A stretch of 6,165 nt of DNA from Promethearchaeota archaeon. GTDB lineage: Archaea > Asgardarchaeota > Lokiarchaeia > Sigynarchaeales > SOKP01. Below, one piece after another: positions 1 through 4,553 of the stretch. The notes under the pieces are model-generated. The model searched no databases, was not told the origin of the DNA, and worked only from the letters and a program-made list of their open reading frames with translations. A program made the translations under genes and the position numbers. The stretch spans positions 1 through 6,165 of the forward strand of contig JAEOTL010000194.1 in assembly GCA_016839845.1 (NCBI GenBank). The letters run 5' to 3'. Every line of letters starts with the position of its first letter. The stretch's first letter is position 1.

Positions 1-22
1 TATCAAATATCGATGAATTATG

Positions 23-49
23 AAAATATATTAAATTTAAAGTATATTT
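23..49 (+). promoter_or_regulatory. AT-rich promoter region of L7Ae-S28e
   Basis: An A/T-only stretch containing TATATTAAA and ATTTAAAG, both like the archaeal TATA box, lies 20-40 bases upstream of the proposed L7Ae start. A 10-bp palindrome TTAAATTTAA (31-40) is at its centre with loosely matching flanks. The transcription start cannot be fixed, because either TATA-like word could be used. Confidence 0.4.
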
Positions 50-52
50 GAA

Positions 53-60
53 GGAGATGA
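53..60 (+). promoter_or_regulatory. Shine-Dalgarno site that sets the L7Ae start
   Basis: GGAGATGA, continuing to GGAGATGATT, closely matches the archaeal ribosome binding consensus GGAGGTGATC. It ends 6 bases before the ATA at 67. The ATG at 57-59 is inside this site and opens a frame that stops after seven codons, so it is more likely part of the ribosome binding site than a start. This placement is the main support for initiation at 67. Confidence 0.6.
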
Positions 61-66
61 TTAAAA

Positions 67-438
67 ATATCATATATTAAGTTTAAAATTCCTGACAAGC
101 TGAAGACCCAAATAAAGACTGCTTTAAGTACGATAGCGGAGACTAGAGACTCAAAGATACGTAAGGGAATGAATGAAGTTACCAAGTCAATAGAACGTGT
201 ACAAGCAAAACTTGTCATTATGGCAGAAGATGTAAGTCCACCAGAGATTCTCTTCCACATCCCATTACTATGCGAAGAAAAGGGAATTCCCTATGCCTAT
301 TTAACAACCAAGAAGGAACTGGGGAACACAGCACGGATTAATGTGTCTGCTAGCGCGCTTGCTATTGAGAACGTTGGAACGGGAAATAAAGGAGTTTTAG
401 ATAGTGTAATAAAAAATCTGGAAGAAATCAAGAAATAA
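67..438 (+). CDS. rpl7ae: Large ribosomal subunit protein L7Ae (K-turn RNA-binding), non-AUG start
   Basis: L7Ae binds kink-turn RNA. In archaea it is part of the 50S subunit and of C/D and H/ACA guide ribonucleoproteins and RNase P. Read from the ATA at 67 the protein is 123 residues, the usual archaeal length. The K-turn binding signature KGMNEVTKSIER lies at residues 33-44, followed by AKLVIMAEDVSPPE (47-60) and LLCEEKGIPYAYL, all typical of the family. The only ATG in frame (169) would cut off the first 34 residues, including the conserved YIKFKIP strand and the KG of the signature. Codons 61-168 are open and encode matching family sequence, with an in-frame stop at 58-60. No ATG, GTG or TTG lies between 61 and 168, so I choose ATA at 67, giving an N-terminus (M)SYIKFKIP. 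A one-base A-run error is the alternative. It is followed by S28e after 26 bases. Family identity is certain; the start is less so. Confidence 0.93.
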   Translation: MSYIKFKIPDKLKTQIKTALSTIAETRDSKIRKGMNEVTKSIERVQAKLVIMAEDVSPPEILFHIPLLCEEKGIPYAYLTTKKELGNTARINVSASALAIENVGTGNKGVLDSVIKNLEEIKK

Positions 439-464
439 TTTAATAGGTGCCTTGGTGAACATAT

Positions 465-713
465 ATGGTCAAATTAGATAAATCTAAGGGTGCAAATGTG
501 AGGGATCTATCTATTCCTGCCCAAGTAATTCAAGTAATTGGGCGTACTGGACTAACAGGGGAAATTACACAAATAAAAGTAAGGATCCTCGAAGGTCCAG
601 ATAAGAACCGCATTTTAACTCGAAATGTAAAAGGACCCATTAAAATCAATGATGTTGTTATTCTTCGAGAAGTTGAACGTGAGGCTCGTAAGATAAGAGG
701 TCGACGCCGTTAG
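465..713 (+). CDS. rps28e: Small ribosomal subunit protein S28e
   Basis: S28e is a small OB-fold protein of the archaeal and eukaryotic 30S/40S subunit. The 82-residue product carries the family sequence [21 protein letters not shown] (about residues 24-44), then RNVKGPIK and the highly conserved C-terminal [11 protein letters not shown] followed by GRRR. The family is usually about 70 residues, so this copy has roughly 10 extra N-terminal residues ([12 protein letters not shown]). The ATG at 465 is preceded by GGTGA (454-458) with a 6-base gap, which supports this start over the later ATG at 496, which is out of frame. It is the second gene of the L7Ae unit. In many archaea L24e follows S28e, but none follows here. 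Confidence 0.96.
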   Translation: MVKLDKSKGANVRDLSIPAQVIQVIGRTGLTGEITQIKVRILEGPDKNRILTRNVKGPIKINDVVILREVEREARKIRGRRR

Positions 714-721
714 AGTTAATC

Positions 722-752
722 GAATTTTTTCTTTCTCTTTATTATTTTTTAT
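722..752 (+). terminator. T-rich terminator after S28e
   Basis: Starting 9 bases after the S28e stop, the coding strand has three T runs separated by single C, A or TA (T6 C T3 C T C T3 A TT A T6). Archaeal RNA polymerase stops at such oligo-T tracts without needing a hairpin. The facing gene ends at 847, so this is a convergent junction. Confidence 0.65.
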
Positions 753-846
753 CCTTAAGTTGAATTTTAGATTTTAAATGTTAATCCCAAAATAATTAGT
801 TTGTGTGAAAATACAAAATTACCCTAGGAATTACAGTAGAATACTG

Positions 847-1056
847 TTAGTCTTCTTCTTCAAAAAATCCAAGCAATTTTAAGTTTTTATATTCATTATG
901 TAAAAATTCTCTAAGTGCAACTCTTATCGCTTCCGATCGACTTGGTAAAATCTTCATTCTTATTAATTTTTGAATGTTTTCATCATAAATCTCGGGTAGG
1001 TTAATCGTAATGTTGACCATTTTTCGCTTTGGTTTATTCTTTTTTGAGACTGTCAT
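847..1056 (-). CDS. Ribbon-helix-helix (CopG/Arc-like) DNA-binding protein
   Basis: A 69-residue protein with a basic N-terminus (SKKNKPKRK, residues 4-12), one beta strand VNITINL (14-20), a first helix PEIYDENIQKLIRMKI (21-36), the turn LPSRSEAI and a second helix to about residue 55, and an acidic end FFEEED. The strand followed by two helices and the SRSEAIR motif are typical of the ribbon-helix-helix fold, in which a dimer inserts a two-stranded sheet into the major groove. The ATG at 1056 has GGGGTCA four bases upstream; a TTG at 1086 would add ten residues but has no ribosome binding site, and the ATG at 1020 also lacks one. It stands alone, converging on S28e, with a separate promoter-like region. 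Its target is unknown; self-repression through the near-palindrome at 1163-1180 is a guess. Confidence 0.85.
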   Translation of the reverse strand: MTVSKKNKPKRKMVNITINLPEIYDENIQKLIRMKILPSRSEAIRVALREFLHNEYKNLKLLGFFEEED

Positions 1057-1106
1057 CAACTGACCCCGAGAAGACCTAGATTTCAATAGTTTTTTGGTAC
1101 GCCATG

Positions 1107-1161
1107 AAAGAGTGAATAAGATATGCAGTAATATTCCTTACCCTTAAATCCTTCACTCTTT
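1107..1161. repeat. 10-bp inverted repeat in the leader of the ribbon-helix-helix gene
   Basis: AAAGAGTGAA (1107-1116) and TTCACTCTTT (1152-1161) are exact reverse complements separated by 35 bases. They contain G and C in the arms, so they are less likely than the AT-only repeats nearby to be accidental. If transcribed as part of the leader, the arms could pair; as DNA they could be two half-sites. Confidence 0.45.
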
Positions 1162-1162
1162 T

Positions 1163-1180
1163 CTAATAATATATTATAAG
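1163..1180. repeat. 18-bp near-palindrome at the predicted transcription start
   Basis: A perfect 12-bp palindrome ATAATATATTAT (1166-1177) is extended by one mismatched pair and then a matching CT/AG. It sits where transcription from the TATA box at 1190-1197 should begin, a position where a bound dimer would block the polymerase. Given the AT content, chance occurrence is possible. Confidence 0.4.
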
Positions 1181-1189
1181 TAAAAAATG

Positions 1190-1197
1190 TATATAAA
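1190..1197 (-). promoter_or_regulatory. TATA box of the ribbon-helix-helix gene
   Basis: Read leftward this is TTTATATA, a near-ideal archaeal box A in a T/A-rich context. Transcription would begin about 25 bases further on, near 1168, leaving a leader of roughly 110 bases before the ATG at 1056. Confidence 0.5.
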
Positions 1198-1349
1198 TTT
1201 AATTATCGTTATTTAAAGGATTACCTCAGTTATTAAAATATTTTGATTATTTAATTACTAAGATGAACAAATTACTCGAACAAATAAATGAACGATTGAA
1301 AATATTTTATTTATTCTGAAGATCAACTAATAACGATTTGATATAAAAT

Positions 1350-2030
1350 TTATTCTCTTTCTTCTGGTTTTACATACCTTCCCCGACTCTCAATAGCTTG
1401 AATGTTTTTTATTATGCTTTCACAGTTATTAATACTTTCTTCCTTATAACTAGATCTGTAACCTTCAAGAAACATCTTAAAACACAGCGGATAATCTTCA
1501 CCATGAGAAGAAATTAAAACTCTTTTAAAAAGATGGAGGTCTACACTTTTATCCTCAATGTTATCAGAGTAGTAATGCAATCCAAAGTCGATTAAGAAGA
1601 TCTCCTCATTATTCGTAATTATTAGATTGCTCGTTGTAATATCACCATGGATATGACCATTTTTATGTAAAATTGCCACAGTTATCCCGATTTTTTTAAA
1701 GTAGCTTCTTTTTTTAGTCTCATCCAAGTTTTTTAGACAAGTTTTTAATTTTTCCCCATCAATAAACTTCATTACTATGGTAGAATCATTACCGTTTATT
1801 TCATAAACTTGAGGTACATTAATCCCAAAAGCCTTTACTTTTACTAGGGCTTTAGCTTCATTCATTGTACGTTCTTTACGAATTTTTTTATCTAATTCTT
1901 CCAAGCGGTATTCTTTTGGGATTCGATGCTTGAAAATTACAGATTTTCCAAACCATTTGCCTGAAAAAAGACTGGCTTCTGCTCCCTTATGGATCAGTTG
2001 CTCCTTGTAGATATCAGATTCAGAACTCAT
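1350..2030 (-). CDS. bud32: KEOPS complex atypical kinase/ATPase Bud32
   Basis: Bud32 is the small kinase-fold ATPase of the KEOPS complex. It binds Kae1 and is needed for N6-threonylcarbamoyladenosine (t6A) on ANN-decoding tRNAs. From the ATG at 2030 it has 226 residues, the normal size. Visible motifs are the nucleotide loop GAEASLF (16-22), the catalytic lysine K34 in the family signature KHRIPKEYR, ERTMNEAKAL (53-63), the catalytic loop HGDITTSN (129-136, with D131 and N136), the metal-binding IDFG (148-151, D149), EDKSVDLHLFKR, and the basic C-terminal ESRGR. A TTG at 2045 would add five residues, but the ATG has GGAGG (2043-2039) 8 bases upstream. That site lies inside the end of kae1, whose stop is only two bases away, implying coupled translation. 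All key residues are present, so it should be active. Confidence 0.97.
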   Translation of the reverse strand: MSSESDIYKEQLIHKGAEASLFSGKWFGKSVIFKHRIPKEYRLEELDKKIRKERTMNEAKALVKVKAFGINVPQVYEINGNDSTIVMKFIDGEKLKTCLKNLDETKKRSYFKKIGITVAILHKNGHIHGDITTSNLIITNNEEIFLIDFGLHYYSDNIEDKSVDLHLFKRVLISSHGEDYPLCFKMFLEGYRSSYKEESINNCESIIKNIQAIESRGRYVKPEERE

Positions 2031-2032
2031 TT

Positions 2033-3037
2033 TTACGTCCTCCAAGGGATTTTTATGTTATCCATTCTCTCCTTTGGTTGAATAATCGTGTCAATCAACT
2101 TATCACCCCCTGCTGATTTATATTGTAGTATTCCTGTCCAAGCAATCATTGCGCCATTATCTCCCGCGTATCTTAAGGGCACAACTTCATATCGAGCTTT
2201 ATGTTCACTGCTAATGTATTCAATCATCTGTTGTAATCTTTTATTTGCAGCTACCCCTCCTGTAAGAAGAACCTCCTTTTTCTCTGTATGAGCAAGTGCT
2301 CTTTCAGTAACCTCTGTAAGCATTGCAAAAGCTGTTTCTTGTAAAGTAAAGGCAATATCACTTAAATTATATTTCTTACTATAATTTTTGGATTGAAGTA
2401 GATATTTTGCTGCTGTGTAAAGACCAGAAAATGAAAGATCCATTCCTTTCACCACGTAAGGTAATTGAAGATAATTTTTCCCTTCCAATGCTAATTTCTC
2501 AATTTTGGGCCCCCCAGGATGTACCAATCCCGCATCTCGCCCAAACATATCAATCATATTTCCGACTGCGAGATCTAATGTTTCACCAAAAATTTGATAT
2601 CTACTGGATTCATAAGCACTAACAATAGTATTTCCCCCAGAAACGTATAAAGTAAGAGGATCTTCAATATTACACATTAAACGGCCTATTTCTATATGTG
2701 CAACGCAATGGTTTACACCAACAAGGGGTATTCTTAGGGTTTGACTTAACATACGAGCGACTAAAGCCCCAATTTTTAATACAGGTCCTAGTCCAGGGCT
2801 TTGACTAAAGGCTATCAAAGTTACTTCGTTTAGAGATATGTTAGCTTCTTGAAGAGCCCTAACTATAATTCTGGAAAAATTGTTTAAATGTTGCTCTCGA
2901 ACTTGAGCAGGATGGAGTCCCCCTGTTTCAGGTACAAAAATATCGTTTATCAAACTATGGATATTTCCTTCAAAATCGACTATTCCTACTCCAAATGTAT
3001 GAGCTGTACTTTCAATACCCAAACAAAATTGCGTCAT
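2033..3037 (-). CDS. kae1: tRNA threonylcarbamoyltransferase Kae1 (KEOPS)
   Basis: Kae1 (TsaD/Qri7 family) transfers the threonylcarbamoyl group from TC-AMP to A37 of ANN-decoding tRNAs, making t6A in the cytoplasm with Bud32, Cgi121 and Pcc1. The 334-residue product has the whole ASKHA-fold signature: LGIESTAHTFGVGI (6-19), HPAQVREQH (42-50), the metal histidines H110 and H114 in NHCVAH, SGGNT (133-137), GETLDLAVGN (151-160), LSFSGL (201-206), TGGVAANKRL (259-268) and AGDNG with the third metal ligand D293. Archaeal proteins usually read IEGTAHT at the start; here Gly is Ser. The ATG at 3037 follows GGTGA by 5 bases; the TTG at 3049 and GTG at 3046 would destroy that spacing. It is not fused to Bud32, unlike in several Euryarchaeota, and has its own TATA-like box upstream. 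Confidence 0.98.
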   Translation of the reverse strand: MTQFCLGIESTAHTFGVGIVDFEGNIHSLINDIFVPETGGLHPAQVREQHLNNFSRIIVRALQEANISLNEVTLIAFSQSPGLGPVLKIGALVARMLSQTLRIPLVGVNHCVAHIEIGRLMCNIEDPLTLYVSGGNTIVSAYESSRYQIFGETLDLAVGNMIDMFGRDAGLVHPGGPKIEKLALEGKNYLQLPYVVKGMDLSFSGLYTAAKYLLQSKNYSKKYNLSDIAFTLQETAFAMLTEVTERALAHTEKKEVLLTGGVAANKRLQQMIEYISSEHKARYEVVPLRYAGDNGAMIAWTGILQYKSAGGDKLIDTIIQPKERMDNIKIPWRT

Positions 3038-3101
3038 GTATTTCACCAAAGAGTATTTGAGAAAACTTATAGCTTCCTAAAATGAATTTGAATTAGCTAT
3101 T

Positions 3102-3109
3102 AATATAAA
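3102..3109 (-). promoter_or_regulatory. TATA box for kae1-bud32
   Basis: On the minus strand this reads TTTATATT, about 65 bases upstream of the kae1 ATG. Transcription would start near 3080, giving a leader of about 40 bases that includes the GGTGA site. The 111-base gap after S27ae also suggests that kae1-bud32 can be transcribed separately from the ribosomal pair. Confidence 0.45.
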
Positions 3110-3148
3110 TGTCAATAAGAACTAAATATTTGAGATCTTGTTAAATCA

Positions 3149-3361
3149 TTATTCCATAGATTTAACACGTCTACGTGGAGACCGTCTTGTTGCTTTTGAT
3201 TTGGCAGCACCTTTTCGTTTAAATATGGTATAACCACATTTTCCACAACTCCATCTATCATAGTGATTTGCAAGAAAATAACTAGGACCGCATTTAGGAC
3301 AGGTTCGATGTGTCCTAACTAATTTCCCTCCTTCCACTTTATAATATTTTGACGAATCCAT
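3149..3361 (-). CDS. rps27ae: Small ribosomal subunit protein S27ae (zinc ribbon)
   Basis: S27ae is a zinc-ribbon protein of the archaeal/eukaryotic small subunit; in eukaryotes it is made as a fusion to ubiquitin, which is absent here. Seventy residues from the ATG at 3361: YYKVEGGKL (6-14), first zinc pair CPKC (21-24), then FLANHYDRWSCGKCGYTIF with the second pair at C39 and C42. All four cysteines are present. A basic tail of about 23 residues follows (KGAAKSKATRRSPRRRVK), longer than in many archaeal homologues, which end soon after the CGYTxF motif. A TTG at 3397 would add 12 residues (NIKKLNHNLIK) overlapping the end of S24e, but it has no ribosome binding site and the extra sequence is not family-like. 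No strong site precedes 3361 either, so translation may depend on S24e, 25 bases upstream. Confidence 0.95.
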   Translation of the reverse strand: MDSSKYYKVEGGKLVRTHRTCPKCGPSYFLANHYDRWSCGKCGYTIFKRKGAAKSKATRRSPRRRVKSME

Positions 3362-3386
3362 TTTAATCAAATTATGATTTAATTTC

Positions 3387-3740
3387 TTAATATTCAAACA
3401 GATGTTTATATGGTTCTTTCCTTCTTTTTAATTGATAAATTTCAGTTCGTTTTTCTTTTTCTAAATTACGGACTTGAATATGAAAAGGTTCAAAAAACTG
3501 TAATTCCTTTGCTGAATCATAAATATAAGCTTTCCCGAGTGTGTGTGAAGCACCAAAATGTGTTTGGAGATCTTTGATAATTGTTAAGTTTGCATCAGTT
3601 CCCTGCATTGCAGCTATTTTTTTCTTTATATCAAGACGATTTGGTGTGCCTGCACCAAAATGATCCACCCGAAAGGATAACTCTTTCCTTTCTATGAGGG
3701 GATTTTTCTTTTCTTCTGAAATTTCAATTTCTATCGACAT
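3387..3740 (-). CDS. rps24e: Small ribosomal subunit protein S24e
   Basis: S24e is a small-subunit protein shared by archaea and eukaryotes. The 117-residue product shows the family features: an N-terminal strand MSIEIEISEEKKNPLIERKEL, then FRVDHFGAGTPNRLDIKKKIAAM (about 23-45; the PNR-x-DIKKKIAA part is characteristic), the central FGASHTLGKAYIYDSAKEL (62-80), and a charged C-terminal region with KRRKEPYKHLFEY. It is somewhat longer than typical archaeal copies of about 100 residues. The start at 3740 is the only ATG that keeps the N-terminal strand; the upstream GCTGGTT is only a weak ribosome binding site. It forms a pair with S27ae downstream and has a palindromic promoter region upstream. 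Confidence 0.96.
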   Translation of the reverse strand: MSIEIEISEEKKNPLIERKELSFRVDHFGAGTPNRLDIKKKIAAMQGTDANLTIIKDLQTHFGASHTLGKAYIYDSAKELQFFEPFHIQVRNLEKEKRTEIYQLKRRKEPYKHLFEY

Positions 3741-3773
3741 TTTGAACCAGCTTTTCTTCTGCTTCGATAATCT

Positions 3774-3789
3774 TTATACTTAAGTATAA
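3774..3789. repeat. Perfect 16-bp palindrome in the S24e promoter
   Basis: TTATACTTAAGTATAA is its own reverse complement over all 16 bases. It lies 34-49 bases upstream of the S24e ATG and contains TATA-like sequence reading toward S24e, so it may be the box A element, a regulator site overlapping it, or both. Transcription would then start near 3755 with a short leader. Confidence 0.5.
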
Positions 3790-3800
3790 TTTTATTTGAA

Positions 3801-3850
3801 CAATAAAAATCAAAAGAAAGGATAAAAAATAAAATTTTCCTTTTTTTATC
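3801..3850 (-). terminator. Hairpin plus U-rich tract after the dephospho-CoA kinase
   Basis: On the minus strand, 25 bases after the kinase stop, GATAAAAAA (3850-3842) can pair with TTTTTTATC (3829-3821) across a 12-base loop. The loop and the following CTTTCTTTTGATTTTTATTG stretch (3820-3801) are T-rich. Either the oligo-T alone or the weak hairpin could end transcription of the upstream unit before the S24e promoter. Confidence 0.5.
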
Positions 3851-3874
3851 GACGAACCTAAAGAAATGCAAAAC

Positions 3875-4465
3875 TCATTGGAACTTCTTCATGTAAGATA
3901 AAATATTTCTAACTTTTTCTTGAATATTCTTGTCGACTTTTACGATAACTATTCCTTCTGGAATGACAAATTCAGAATCAGTGATTGGGGGTTGCCCATA
4001 AAATGCAAAACAGACTTCCTCTTCTTTAATAGGTAATTCTGCTATAAGAGGGAGAACAAGAAGATCTTCTTCCCCTTCTGTAACCCTAATCAACGTCTTC
4101 TTATTAGTTTCAATTACGTTTCGGAATAATTCCCATGAATCTTTATTTATTGTACCAATAGGATTTTGAAATTCAATAATATCTTCAAAAAAATCTTCAA
4201 AATCAATATTGATTTTGTTTCTTTGGGTTTTTTCATCGACTACACAGATCTTAATAAACGACTTTAAAAATGTGTTTGCAATGAAGTCTATTGCTACTAT
4301 ATCTCCGACAATGTAGAAACTCAATTTAACTCCCGATTTTAAATAATCTTTAAACATATTTTCAACTTGTATTATAGTCTCTTCACGAGATCCCGCAATG
4401 AGCATATCGAGGGGTTCTGCAAAAGATTTTCTTCGTCCTTGAGGGATTCTTAAATTATTTGCCAT
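3875..4465 (-). CDS. GTP-dependent dephospho-CoA kinase (DUF359 family)
   Basis: This family, characterised in Thermococcus kodakarensis (TK1697), catalyses the last step of archaeal CoA synthesis, phosphorylating the 3'-hydroxyl of dephospho-CoA with GTP. It is unrelated to bacterial CoaE. The 196-residue product contains the family motifs in order: EPLDMLIAG (17-25), IVGDIVAIDF (52-61), CVVDEKTQR (74-82), NPIGTI (101-106), the acidic EGEEDLLVLP (130-139) and FYGQPP followed by PEGIVIVKVD near the C-terminus. It is slightly longer than the usual 170-180 residues, mainly in a TDSEFVIPE insert after YGQP. No ribosome binding site precedes the ATG at 4465, while a TTTTTAAGG stretch about 28 bases upstream could be a TATA box, so the mRNA may be leaderless. 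Its place between spt4 and S24e is the usual archaeal context, apart from the dehydrogenase upstream. Confidence 0.93.
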   Translation of the reverse strand: MANNLRIPQGRRKSFAEPLDMLIAGSREETIIQVENMFKDYLKSGVKLSFYIVGDIVAIDFIANTFLKSFIKICVVDEKTQRNKINIDFEDFFEDIIEFQNPIGTINKDSWELFRNVIETNKKTLIRVTEGEEDLLVLPLIAELPIKEEEVCFAFYGQPPITDSEFVIPEGIVIVKVDKNIQEKVRNILSYMKKFQ

Positions 4466-4488
4466 TTCAAGATTTTAAGTATCGGAAC

Positions 4489-4497
4489 CTTAAAAAT
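4489..4497 (-). promoter_or_regulatory. Possible TATA box for a leaderless kinase mRNA
   Basis: TTTTTAAGG on the minus strand is centred about 28 bases upstream of the kinase ATG, the distance expected between box A and the transcription start in archaea. With no ribosome binding site in the last 25 bases, initiation at or next to the ATG is plausible. Confidence 0.3.
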
Positions 4498-4541
4498 AAT
4501 TATGAAATTAATAATTAGATTGATATACTATCATCTTCCGA

Positions 4542-4553
4542 TTAAACAAAAAT
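4542..4553 (-). terminator. Short T tract right after the dehydrogenase stop
   Basis: The minus strand reads TGA, then TTTTTGTTTAAT directly after the stop codon. Five plus three T residues may give partial termination, separating the dehydrogenase transcript from the downstream kinase. Confidence 0.3.

Larger units (their letters stand above)
1057..1349. other. Non-coding AT-rich gap between bud32 and the ribbon-helix-helix gene
   Basis: This 293-base gap holds the promoter, near-palindrome and inverted repeat described separately. Its right half (1200-1349) contains two copies of the palindrome AAAATATTTT (1235-1244, 1299-1308), a distant 9-bp inverted pair ATCGTTATT (1205-1213) / AATAACGAT (1329-1337), and two GAACAAAT words 13 bases apart (1265, 1278). 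I see no open frame longer than about 18 codons that looks coding, no tRNA, and no clear terminator for bud32 beyond scattered T runs on the minus strand. Confidence 0.5.

Noticed and set aside
40..66. Kink-turn in the L7Ae leader for autoregulation
   Set aside because: UGA and GA words occur, but I could not find pairing stems on both sides that would make a K-turn.
18..260. An 80-codon minus-strand frame at the left edge
   Set aside because: It is antisense to the N-terminal half of L7Ae and its promoter; the L7Ae similarity is far stronger.
833..847. Small hairpin ACAGTA-GAA-TACTGT at the end of the ribbon-helix-helix gene
   Set aside because: Only six base pairs and not followed by a T tract on the minus strand; too weak to call a terminator.
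847..1056. Antitoxin of a toxin-antitoxin pair
   Set aside because: Ribbon-helix-helix proteins are often antitoxins, but both neighbours are a ribosomal gene and a 293-base non-coding gap; no toxin gene is adjacent.
1261..1320. Possible C/D box guide RNA (AGATGAA ... CTGA)
   Set aside because: The C box matches RTGATGA poorly and no good D' box is present, so the pattern is not better than chance.
2088..3085. Several plus-strand frames of 65-71 codons
   Set aside because: They are antisense to kae1, contain no family signature and overlap its catalytic motifs.
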